From the NCBI GenBank assembly GCA_033060915.1, contig CM065378.1, positions 29,501,001-29,565,000 on the forward strand: a stretch of 64,000 bases of DNA. The letters are read 5' to 3'. The position numbers were made by a program, and so were the translations under genes. This DNA is from Euryodendron excelsum (lineage: Eukaryota; Streptophyta; Magnoliopsida; Ericales; Pentaphylacaceae). Positions 1 to 10,588 of the stretch are shown one piece after another (the first letter of the stretch is position 1; each line of letters begins with the position of its first letter). The notes under the pieces are model-generated. The model was given only the letters and a program-made list of their open reading frames with translations. It was not told the origin of the DNA and made no database searches.

Positions 1-599
1 AACAAAAAATTCAATTTGGATAAAGAGAACAACCTTACTCGCCAAAGGTGCACTTTTTGTTTTTTTGGCGAAATGTTCTTTGGTTCCTATTTGCAAATAA
101 AACAATCAATGTAAGACCAGGATTAGTGAACTTGTCATGCATCAACATTCACATTTCATCAAATACACTCAATCTTCACATTCTATAAAATAAAATATAT
201 ATATAAAAAAAAACAAAGATTCCATGTTCATATAGTTTTAGAATTACCCTTTGTATAAAGAAACCATAGGCGACTACCATATATCACTTTTTATCAGCAA
301 GAATGGTCAATAATGCTATAAAGGATAACTTTGAAAACCACCTTTACTATTATATTACACGAAAAGACTTTATTTTTGCCAACTTAGTTTTTTTAAATTA
401 CATCCCAAAAGAAGATGAACGTAGTATCTTATATTAGATTGCTAAAATCTCTTTATTCTCTATACTAAATGACTTTACGAAAGTAATAAAATAGCCTTCA
501 GATCTAGCATTCAAATCTATTCATACTCATCGTAATAGTCTACGGTGGATTCTCATATCAAGATTTTTTTCAACTTCTTTGCTTTCTCATCATTCATGT
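1..599. other. AT-rich DNA without a recognisable gene
   Basis: I see no open reading frame of note and no repeat structure. The segment ends where a partial copy of the SIRE-type LTR begins at 600. Confidence 0.5.
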
Positions 600-928
600 T
601 GAGAAACCAAGTGTTCTAGTAATATGGATTAGCTCATCAACAATGGACCTAGAGGTGGGGTGAATAGGTCGCTATTGATTTTTAAACCTATGTTAGCAAT
701 CGTAAATCTAAAACAAACCATAGACAGAAAATAAACACAATCATCAACACATAAGATTTTTAGCATGAAAACTCTTGCGGGAGAAAACCACAGAACCTAG
801 TGTGAAACAAATGTAAAATAAAAAGTAAAAAAATAGCATTCATAGCCTTTCTAAAAACACTTTCAAGACCTCACTCAAGTAAAACAATTTTGAAAATAAG
901 TTTTAAGAGTGTCCTGCTCTGATACCAA
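600..928 (-). repeat. Partial LTR plus leader fragment of the SIRE-type copia element
   Basis: Bases 600 to about 805 match the left ends of the LTRs at 930 and 7551 (shared start tgagaaaccaagtgttctag). Bases about 836-928 match the internal leader at 7470-7550, including a primer-site complement (gctctgatacca). The order partial LTR, leader piece, full LTR suggests tandem LTR-to-LTR recombination followed by deletion. The junction near 805-836 is not precisely defined. Confidence 0.7.
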
Positions 929-929
929 T

Positions 930-2140
930 GGAGAAACCAAGTGTTCTAGTAATATGGATTAGCTCATCAACAATGGACCTAGAGGTGGGGTGAATAGGTC
1001 TCTACTAATTTTTTAAACCTATGCTAGCAATAATAAATTTAAAGCAAACCATAGATAGAAAATAAACATACAACCATCAACACACAAGATTTTTAGCATA
1101 GAAACTCTTGCGGGAGAAAACCATGGGATCTAGTTCAGCTACAATCAAGCACTATATGAGGAACAAAGTACAAGAATACCTTACAAGCCTTTTACACCGT
1201 TGAATCCACAACTAGGATTGAAATCTGCAGCTCGTACACCATCCAAATCCACGAACTCGTTCCAACACTTGATTCTCCACCGAGTCCACGATGAAGCTCT
1301 ATACTCTAGCAACTTGAATCACCACAAGCTACTCTTTTCTCTTCAATAAGGTTGATAGAGATAAGAAGAATAAATCCCTTAAAGCTTTTAAGTACTCTTT
1401 CTTAGGTTGAGGGAAGCTCACTAAGACTCTTACCCATCAATCTTCTTTGCAGCTCCTCTCTCTTTTATAGGATGGAAGGGAGAGTATCCCAAAAGACTTT
1501 CTTAGAACATGCTTTCTTTGTATGAATGAAGAAGGAGAGTTTTTTTTTTATATCTAGTTCAAGTAGCTCTCTCTCTTTTTCAAAGATAATATCTCTCCAA
1601 AGTGTGTAAATCTCTTTCTAAGATTGATTGGAGCCTTGAATAGATGTAAAAGGGGTTACTTGTAGAGAGGTAGAGTAGCTTAAATGACTCCCACAAGTTC
1701 CAAGAGAGGCTAAAGCTACTTTTTAGCTTTTCCAATGCAAGTCTCGAAGTCTGAAAAGGCATTTCTAGGCAAAACTGCCATATCGCCCTAGTGTGCAGTT
1801 AGGCACGCCTAGTGGAGCCCTTCTATGGAGCTGGAGGTTGTTTTGCTGACTGGGGAGCGCCCCAGTGTGCACTAGGGGTGCACCTAGTGGCACCTTTCTC
1901 TGGAGTGATTGCTGAGTTAAGCTTGGGAGGGCACCAGTGCGTGCCTAGGAGGATTCCAATGTGCGCCTTGCTTCCTAACAACTTTGAGTCTCTTTGAAGC
2001 GTTGGTTCACTCCACTTGCTTTTAAGGCTTCAATATGTTACTAACAACCTCACAATGAATCAAGTTCATTATGCCTCACTTAATATAATAAAAGAACAAA
2101 CTCTTTCAATTACAAGGCATAAAATGAGCCAATTTTCCTA
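930..2140 (-). repeat. 3' LTR of SIRE/Maximus-type Ty1-copia element (minus strand)
   Basis: This ~1.2 kb block matches 7551-8667 along most of its length, from tggagaaaccaag at the left to the shared atgttactaacaacct region near 2040-2060. In minus-strand orientation a polypurine tract lies immediately upstream (2143-2156), which makes this the 3' LTR. Homology to the other LTR fades after about 2070, where the right-hand copy appears truncated, so the exact outer boundary is uncertain. Short ORFs inside it are chance. Confidence 0.7.
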
Positions 2141-2142
2141 AT

Positions 2143-2156
2143 AATCTCCCCCTTTG
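2143..2156 (-). other. Polypurine tract of the SIRE-type element
   Basis: On the minus strand this reads ccaaagggggagatt, a typical copia plus-strand primer directly preceding the 3' LTR. Confidence 0.65.
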
Positions 2157-2734
2157 GCCATTTTGTAACAAAACCCAAAGATTGTAGTGAAATCACTCAC
2201 AACCCCAAAACAAACATTAACAAGGGCTAAGCTCCAAGCTTCAAAGCAAACTCAATTCACCTGCACTCAAAACTTATCACAAGAACAAGTGTGAAAGAAG
2301 ATGTGAAATATAAAGCAAACAGAGATAAACAATATTACTCCCTCTCAACACATGCATCATAGATAAGCAAGCAACCAATATTGCACGTAGAAATACACCA
2401 ATCATAACCAAAACATCCATTGTATTCAAACCAAGGTATGCATGAAGGACACAAGATAATTTAAAAAACAAACGAGTAATCCCAAACAACCACACATTAA
2501 CCGACAAGTACTATAACAAAAACAAACAAAGCTGATGCCTACCAGCTCACAAATATATATCCACCAACCACAAAAACAAAAATGTATCCACCAACCAGCT
2601 AGCCTAAAGACACACAACATCCCAACAAAAAGACAACTACAAAGCCAAACACGTCTCTCCCTTTTTGACACAAAATGCGACAACATCACAGACGAGGGGC
2701 ACGGAATAAAAAAAAGATTTAAGTAAAGGTATAT

Positions 2735-2757
2735 GATTACACTTTAAAAGTGTAATC
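2735..2757. repeat. Perfect 23-base palindrome (11-1-11)
   Basis: The sequence gattacacttt / aaagtgtaatc forms an 11-bp perfect inverted repeat around one central base. It may be a hairpin or the end of an unrecognised repeat. Confidence 0.7.
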
Positions 2758-3116
2758 TTAGGTCTTCAAATTTTACTTTGTTAGTGGTTGAATTATTGTA
2801 AATACTCTTATTTAAGTGTTTTTTTTGTGTTTAATAGGATTTCATGTTGTTTTGTAGCTTTTGGAAGCTAATGGAGGTGAAAAGAAGCAAGAATGATCAA
2901 GACGAAATGGAGGTGGAAATTTTTGGAGATGGAAATTTGACATTATCCCAGTATTTTCATCATAACTTTTTACTCTGATGTTCGATTGATCTAATTTTTA
3001 CTGTATTTGAAAGAAGACTTCCATATCTACAAATTTTTCTCTAATGGACATTTCCTAAATTAGCTTCTATCAAGGTCAAAATTAAGTCATAAAAAGATGA
3101 ACAGTTGCTAGTCGTT

Positions 3117-3256
3117 AGGACGAACCCTTTTATCGTCAAGACGACCAGAGGGCACCACGAATGCAATTTTGCCTTACCATCAGGACGACCTCTTTTACTA
3201 TCAGGATGACCAGAGGGCACTATGAATGCAATTTTGCCTTACCGTCAAGACGAAGA
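3117..3256. repeat. Tandem ~65-bp repeat
   Basis: The unit containing gaccagagggcac and gcaattttgccttacc occurs at about 3143 and again at about 3208, with a third partial unit. The period is 65 bp and the copies differ by a few bases. Confidence 0.75.
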
Positions 3257-3923
3257 TCTAAACTGTCCGGACGATCAAGCGCGGATTAGGGTTCCCAGCT
3301 TGTTTTTTCTTGTGCCTCCTTGTATCATATAATTAGGAAACTTAACCCTAACTAAAGGGGGACGAACTTTAACTCTAGTAGAGAGTTTTTGAGAGAGTTT
3401 TTAGGTTTTCTTTTCATATCTTTTCATCATTCTTGTAATCAATTACTCGTTTTTCAACTTAAGCTTTAGATTTCATTATATTAATGAGTAGTTAACTTCT
3501 TTATTGGCGAGGGATGTAAAGGTTATTTGGAGATTGATGATTTAAAAAGGTATTCAAGTGGGCTCTCTCATTTCATCATTTTAATAACGAATCTTCTTCT
3601 TCTTCATTCTTTTACTTTCGAAATCAAGGGTTTGTGATAATATTTTTGAGTGTTCATGCACAACATTTATCTCGTATAAGTGTTGCTTAGATCCCTGATA
3701 TGAATACTTCAAATATATTTTCTAAAAACACTGCATGAAGTTGAAAGAATTTTAAATCAATTTTAACAACTAAATCTCCCTATTCAACAGCATAAGTTAT
3801 TGACGTTGAATTGAGTTAAAAAGAAATTCCTTGTGAAATTACTCGTCTTCCGGGCAACTAAATCGTTCTTAGCCAAGATCTCTTTTAATTTCTTAAATTT
3901 TTGTTTTCATTTAGTTATTAATT

Positions 3924-4542
3924 AATCAATCTATAAACAAAACTATATTTCATTTCTCTTTTGGGAGTTGTTTTTGTGGGATTTTATCTGTTTAAAGTGA
4001 TAATTCTATACATCATCATGTTTCCCTGTGCATTGACCTTGGATTTCACCGACTTCAATTATTACATCGTCACCGTACACTTGGTAGTTTATATTACATG
4101 TTTCTGGAGAGATTAATATACATAAATAGAAAAATGACTTGACGACTACAAATTTTGAAAAACCTATAGAAGGGTTTCATACGTTAAGAATTCAAACATA
4201 AATATAAAAGATACTCAAGTTCATGAAGACATAATCAATCTATAAAAAAAAACCATATTTCATTTCTCTTTTGGGAGTTGTTTTTGTGGGATTTTATTTG
4301 TTTAAAGTGATATTTCTATACATCATCATGTTTCCCTGTGCATCAACCATGGACTTCACCGACTTTAATTACTACATCGTCACCATACACTTGGTTGTTT
4401 TTATCGCATGTTTCTGGAGAGATTAATATACATAAATAGAAAAATCACTTGACGACTGCAAATTTTGAAAAACCTATAGAAGGGTTTCATACATTAAGAA
4501 TTCAAACATACATATAAAAGATATTCAAGTTCATAAAGACAT
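3924..4542. repeat. 309-bp direct tandem duplication
   Basis: Copy 1 (3924-4232) and copy 2 (4233-4542) both start with aatcaatctataaa and end in tcaagttcatgaagacat or its variant. They differ by scattered substitutions only. No coding sequence is apparent. Confidence 0.9.
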
Positions 4543-5299
4543 TTCCAGCACGAAGATCATATCAAAAGTCAACAGGAGGATGATGTTTAAAACCAATCGA
4601 CAAGGTGAGTGTGTGAGCATCAAGAATAACAAGAACAAGCCTTAAGAACAAACAGAAATATTTTTGGATACTTGACTCAAGAACACTTAAGAGAGATCAT
4701 GTGGCATTGAAAAACAAACCATTTAAAATCAATCAAGGCTTAGTATTTTAAAATGCAAAGACTCTCCCTCAAATGCACTACACCACTCAACAATGTTCTC
4801 TTTTGAGATCAATGTGACTTTCACTCTAGTGAGCAAAGTAGCCGTCTCTATGACTTTTCTAACCAAGGTGCAAATTTTGATGTACATTTATAGTAGCTTT
4901 CACTCTATACTCATAGATAGCATTTTCCTTGGTCAAGACTGTACAAAATTTTTTTAAATTTGCAATTTTTTTTTTTAAATAAACAGCTCACTCTTGATTG
5001 TTCTTTTTGTATGTGAAAGCACAAGAAGGAGCGAAAACATTTAAGAATATAAACTCAAAAAAGGATATGCAATCATAGGTCTCTTCAAGCAAGATACTCA
5101 AGGAATTCAAATGAGACAAATACACAACAAAAGAAATCAAATATAGATAAATCAAAACTACAAACAGATGTCAAGAACAACCAAAAAAAACCCCCTTCTT
5201 TTAAATAAAAACGAATAAAGATGTAACAAAAGATAAATAAAATTACAAAATGAATCATAACACTAGGACCAAAAAAATAAACATGAAGCACTCATATCC

Positions 5300-7467
5300 T
5301 AAGCTATGAAAAACTTAAGTATGAATTCGACTGGACTAGCCTCTGCATATTCCCTATGGTGATTTAGAGGATTACCATACACAGCAACACAAGGATGCAA
5401 GTTAGACTTTCTAACCCAAACGACCCTTGTCTTTGGTTTAACAATTTTCTCAAAAACTTTGGGTTAAAAGTATTGAGCTTGATTATCAAAATAGTTTTGT
5501 CTAGAATTTCTTCTAGAAAAATATCTTGTCCTTGGTTGATAATTCTAAAAAGAATTTTGGATATGATATTTCATAATCTTCAGGTACGACTTGAAAACGA
5601 TTGTTGTAAAATCCATTTTGATATAGGGGTTCAAATTAAACTTTCATCCTTGGGATGGTGAACCTTTTAAAACAATTTGGTCTAATATGTCTTCTAATTT
5701 GACAATGATGACATATAGGTACAAAAGGTACAAGAAAGGGTTGAGTATTTACCTAAAAGGGCATTGCATGTACCCTTGGTTGACTCACCTTGCTCTTTTG
5801 AGTTTGCCACTTTGAAGATCGCCTATTCTTCAAAATTGTTCATTTGAGGTTTGCTTGAATTCATCAATGGTTGGCAGGGAAGAAGGACGAATTTTGGATC
5901 TTTGATTGCATTGGATGAGGAAGGTTCATCCTCAAACCTAATACCTGTTCTATCCGATGAATTCTTCTGAATGTTAATAATGTGCTCTAACTTCCTGGTG
6001 GCTCCAATTTGTCGTTTGAAAGTTGTATTAACAGCAACCAACTCTTTTTCCAAACACACCACATTTTCATCTAATTTCTTCTTGAACTCATTGCTCTCCT
6101 CCAACTCTTTTTTAGCTTCACGTAGCTTGGTGGATAGAGTCTCCAGTTTAGTTTGGAACTGATTCAGTTTGGTAGAGACTTCGGTTACTTTTTGCTTTAA
6201 CATCTCTCTTTTCTTTTGAACGATTTTATACTTGACTGTCACTTTCAACTTGTAGTCTTTTAGTTTTAAGCACTCTTCATACATTTCCGTGTATGTTTGT
6301 TGCATCCCATCATCCTCACTTTCAAAACCATTTGTACTTGTCTCACATTCCTGTTCACTATTAGTTTCTATAACATCATCAATAGAAATTTGTGAGGACA
6401 AAGATGATTTAGAAGATTTATGCACAGATGAAGCAAATGCAATAAAATTGCTAGTTTCTTTATCAGAAGAAGATTCCTCATATTCTTCAGAAATAGAGTC
6501 ATCCCAAGTGGAAGCCATCACTATATTCTTTTCTTTTTATGGTTTGAGCAGTCTTGAGTAATGTGACCATAACCTTGACATTAATAGCATTGAATTGTTC
6601 TAGTTTGCTGAGACTTGGAAGCCTTTTTGTCATTGATTTGAAAAAGCTTTGGTTTAGCCTCTAACTTATCTTCGTTTTTCTCTCCAGACATTGAATCATT
6701 GTTCTTCCTACTTCTAAGAAAATTTCTAAAATTTTTAGCAAATAGGGTCATCTCAGCTTGGTCAAGATCCTATTCTTCTCCACTAGAATTCTCCAAGCCT
6801 ACCTTAATGGACTTAAATGCTATGTTCTTGTTGGTTATCTTATTTTGTTTCAGGTTGGCTTTATAATTTGAAGAGAACCTACAAGCTCCTTAACTTTGCT
6901 CTCTTCTATAGCTATAACTTTAGGTTAAAACCGATCTAGAAGAGATCTCAAAATTTTTCTAACACTTTTTAAATCTGAAATCTTTTCACCAAGATTGAAA
7001 CTGGAATTAACTACGTCACTTAGTTTAACATAAAATTCATTAAAAGTTTCATTATCCTCTATACAGAGATTTTCAAAATTTGTGGACAATCTTTAAAGTT
7101 TTGACACTTCAACAACACTAGTACATTCATGAGTGACCTCTAAAATATCACATGCTTCTTTAGGAATCTCATACTTGGAGATTTGACGAAATTTTTGAAG
7201 TGTGACATTGTTACAGATATCATTCATAGCCTTCCTATTCTAGCTACTCTCTTCCAGTTCTGCTTTATTCTATTTAGAAATAGGTTTAGAAAAACTCACA
7301 GTCTCAACAAGCTTAGTAGGAGATTTCTATCCTTGCAAAACACTTAACCAAACTCTTTTATCAATAGACTTCAAAAGCGCAGGCATTCTAGCTTTTCAAT
7401 AACGATAATTAAAACCATCAAATAGTTGAGGTCTAACCTTAGAACTAACCGCTTTAGGCAAATCCAT
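5300..7467 (-). pseudogene. Decayed gag of the SIRE/Maximus-type copia element
   Basis: On the minus strand a gag protein begins at ATG 7467 and keeps the family's hallmark run (FDGFNYRY then KARMPALLKSIDKRVW). It runs through a first zinc knuckle near 6550-6600 (CY, stop, CQGYGHITQDC). A coiled-coil-rich acidic segment follows, open from 6521 to 5823 (232 codons), then a second knuckle at 5668-5713 (CHHCQIRRHIRPNC). Two knuckles around a coiled coil is the pattern I recall for SIRE/Maximus. It is broken by stops at tryptophan positions (YRY-stop, QG-stop, SK-stop, SS-stop), a TAA in the first knuckle, and at least two frame changes. Protease would follow but is not seen. The lineage call rests on motif recognition. 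Confidence 0.75.
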
Positions 7468-7535
7468 GTTACTAAAAATACTTTCAGGACCTCACTCAAG
7501 ATAAACAATTTTGAAAACAAGTTTTAAGAGTGTCA

Positions 7536-7549
7536 TGCTCTGATATCAA
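7536..7549 (-). other. Primer-binding site (initiator Met tRNA type)
   Basis: The minus strand reads attgatatcagagc, one base away from the usual copia site tggtatcagagc, and abuts the LTR end at 7551. This fixes the element's orientation as minus. Confidence 0.75.
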
Positions 7550-7550
7550 T

Positions 7551-8680
7551 TGAGAAACCAAGTGTTCTAGTAATATAGATTAGCTCATCAACAATGGACC
7601 TAGAGATGGGGTGAATAGGCCTCTACTGATTTGTTAAACCTGTGTTAGCAATGATAAATCTAAAACAAACCATAGATAGAAAATAAACACACAATCATCA
7701 ACACACAAGATTTTTAGTGTGGAAACCCTTGCGAGAGAAAACCACGGAGTCCAACTTCAAGCAAGCACTATATAAGAAACAAAGTACAAGAATACTTTAC
7801 AACCCTTTTACACCATTGAATCCACAACTAGGATTGAAATCTGCAATTCGTACACTATCCAAATCCACGAACTCATTCTAGCACTTGATTCTCCACCAAG
7901 TCCACGATCAAGCTCTATGCTCTAGCAGCTTGAATCACCACAAGTTACTCTCTTCTCTTCAATAAGGCTGATAGAGATAAGAAGAAAAAATCCCTTAAAA
8001 CATTTAAGTACACTTTCTAAGGTTGAAAGAAGCTCACTAAGACTCTTACCCATCAATCTTCTTTGTAGCTCCTCTCTCTTTTATAGGATGGAAGGGACAG
8101 TATCCCAAAAGACTCTATTAGAACATACTTTCTCTGTATAAATGAAGAAGGAGAGTTTTTCTATATAAGTTCAAGCAGCTCTTTCTCTTTTTCAAAGATA
8201 ATATCTCTCCAAAGTGTGTAAATTTCTTTTTAAGATTGATTGGAGCCTTGAATAGATGTAAAAGGGGTCACTTGTAGAGAGATAGAATAGCTAAAATGAC
8301 TCCCATAAGTTCTAAGGTAGGCTAAAGCTACTTTTTAGCTTTTTTAGTGCAAGTCTCGAAGTCTGAAAAAGGCATTTCTGGGCAAAACCGCCATACTGTG
8401 CCAATGCGCGGTTGGGCGCACCTAATGGCGCCCTTCTCTGGAGTTGGAGGTTGCTTCGCTGACTGGGGAGTGTGCTAATACGCACTACGGGTGCGCCTAG
8501 TGGCGCCTTTTTCTAGAGTGATTGCTGAGTTAAGCTTAAGAGGGTGCTAGTGCGCGCCTTGCTTCCTGACAGCTTTGAGTTGAAGCATTGTTCACTCCAC
8601 TTGCTCTCCACTTGCTTTTGAGGCTTCAATATGTTACTAACAACCTTACCATGAATCAAGTTCACTTAATACTAAGTATC
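7551..8680 (-). repeat. 5' LTR of the SIRE-type copia element
   Basis: It is the counterpart of 930-2140 and starts on the plus strand with tgagaaaccaagtg. The inner end abuts the primer site. The outer end is ill-defined near 8667-8690, where similarity to the left LTR stops. Confidence 0.7.
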
Positions 8681-9029
8681 ATCTACCTAGAACTAATTAT
8701 TTAATGTGTATTGACATTGTATTATATAAGTAACGTATTCTGAGAAAATTACTAATGAAATTTTGAAACTTCGCTATAGAAGAGATTTCAGTGTCGCTTT
8801 CGAGCTTCACCCCATTATAACTCTATACAATACTAGTTATAATGTTTTATATTTTAATGGTGGAATAGTTGTCGATTTTCTTTGTATATTTCAATATTAT
8901 TGACATGTACACTCATATTTAATGCTTATTCCATTGTGGTATAGCTTAATTTGGTAACACTAAAAGAAATTCATCGTACTTATATTTGCCATTTTTCATT
9001 AAAAATTTATAATATCAATATATGATTGT
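8681..9029. other. AT-rich spacer between two retrotransposons
   Basis: No gene or repeat was recognised. The last five bases (attgt, 9025-9029) are the left flank of the Tat element. Confidence 0.5.
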
Positions 9030-10483
9030 TGTAAGCACTCCATTTTTGCTCGCTCGACAGTCTCCAATCCGTCCAGACTTGTATTCAAGTCAATATGGAC
9101 ATATTCCAATCTAAACCAACTTTCCAAGTCTATTCCCGTCAATCGATTGCTTCACGGGCCCTTTGGGCCCAAATAGAGGCAAAATGACCAAAATGCCCTT
9201 AGGGGCATTGATTGGTCCAATTCCAATAGGCATGTCTTTCCGAAGATGGTAGGTCCGCTTTCCAATTCCAATTCTAATTAAATCCAGCACACTCGAGAAA
9301 GTTGATTCTTCGAGGCGGTAAGTCCATCCTGTCGGGCACGTTTCTGAAGAAACTCTTTGGAATGGTAAGTCCCTTCAAACCCGTCGACCGGGACAAGACC
9401 CCAAGTTCTCGAGATGATAGAATGGTCCACCTTTGGCGCCTGCTAGCCCGCCAATACAAAAATGTCCGTTTCAGCACGCCTTCCGAGAAAGTTGATTTCT
9501 CAGGCGCTAAGTCCACCTAGCAGCTTCCAAAGATTAGGCAGTCTCTAGAATGATCGTGACCCGTTAGAGTAACGAAAATACTCGTAAATATCGCAACCGT
9601 CAAAATGACGAAAACACTCGTAAACAGGTCGATATAGGGAATTGCCAGCAAACCCCTGTATCACGGGACCGCCGTCAGAGTGATGGAAACATTCAAAACC
9701 CAGGTCAACACCAATGCTTGCTAGCCCACTTCGGTGAAAAATGACCAAACTGCCCTAGGGCCATTTCTGGCACGTTTCTTGAGACAGTACCTAAGTCCTC
9801 AGAACAATAAGTCTACCCTTCCAGAAGACAATCCGGCATGTTTAGGTGCCTTCTAGTTAGTTTCGAGCCAATTCTGAGACATTTCGATCAAGATGACAAT
9901 TTTGTCCCTAGGCATCCGAATACCCTAAGAACCACACCGGCTCTGGGTATCAAACCGGTAGTCTCCCGAGAATGATTTTTATAGTATTCACAACCTTCCA
10001 TTATCTTTCCAGATCATTCCGAGTCAATTCTAGCAAACCTGGTGCAAAATGATTGTTTTGCCCCTGGCAGGCCGATTTTCCTTTTCTGAACACATCGGCT
10101 TTGGGTATCAAACCAGTAACCTCCTGGAATATTCTAAGTACTGTTTCGAAATCACGAGTCTTCTTCTGGGATATTCTAAATCCATCTTGGCAGCTTTCCA
10201 TCCCGGTAGCTTTCCATCCCGATTAACTTGCCCCTAATGGCCCGATCAACCCTTCTAACACATCTCGTCATCATTTTTTTAAGTCTACTACCTCTGGAAC
10301 ACTATTCTAAGTGTTCTTGTCCCTTTTCAATCTTTCGGGCCATTTTTGGCCCTTTCAAATCATTCCCGAACTTTTTGGAGTCACTCCTATTTAAACCAGG
10401 CTAAAAATTACATGGTAGTCACTAGTATAGGCGCCCAAATCTTTTGAAGATACGTTACTTGCCGACCTTAAAACTTTCCTAAG

Positions 10484-10562
10484 TGGCTGGCGCCACTACT
10501 AGTGGCGCCAAGCCAAATTTTGGCCTAGCGCCTTTGGCTTGGCGCCACTGCAACAGGCGCCA
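10484..10562 (+). promoter_or_regulatory. GGCGCC palindrome cluster upstream of the LTR TATA box
   Basis: ggcgccactactagtggcgcc is a near-perfect inverted repeat, and further ggcgcc cores follow at short spacing. The same cluster occurs at the same position in the other two LTRs (23250-23356 and 28300-28406). It is probably a promoter or protein-binding feature of U3; the binding factor is unknown. Confidence 0.6.
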
Positions 10563-10575
10563 GGTCATTCCTCTC

Positions 10576-10588
10576 TTTATAAATATAG
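10576..10588 (+). promoter_or_regulatory. TATA box of the Tat 5' LTR
   Basis: tttataaatatag lies just downstream of the GGCGCC cluster. The equivalents are at 28421 (tataaatac, plus strand) and 23232-23240 (minus strand) in the other LTRs. Transcription should start about 30 bases downstream. Confidence 0.65.

Larger units (their letters stand above)
2160..5300 (-). other. Noncoding interior of the SIRE-type element, pol not found
   Basis: Where protease, integrase and reverse transcriptase would be expected between gag and the 3' LTR, I find no pol motif in any frame. The segment instead holds a 23-base palindrome (2735-2757), a ~65-bp tandem repeat (about 3117-3256) and a 309-bp tandem duplication (3924-4542). 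It may be a large-deletion derivative filled by other repeats; the source of the inserted DNA was not recognised. Confidence 0.5.

Noticed and set aside
5971..6561. Plus-strand ORFs opposite the SIRE-type gag
   Set aside because: Shadows of the minus-strand gag coding sequence, which carries the recognisable motifs.
9274..9520. Overlapping ORFs of 72-80 codons on both strands
   Set aside because: They lie inside the Tat LTR U3 in degenerate copies of its tandem repeats and have no recognisable domain.
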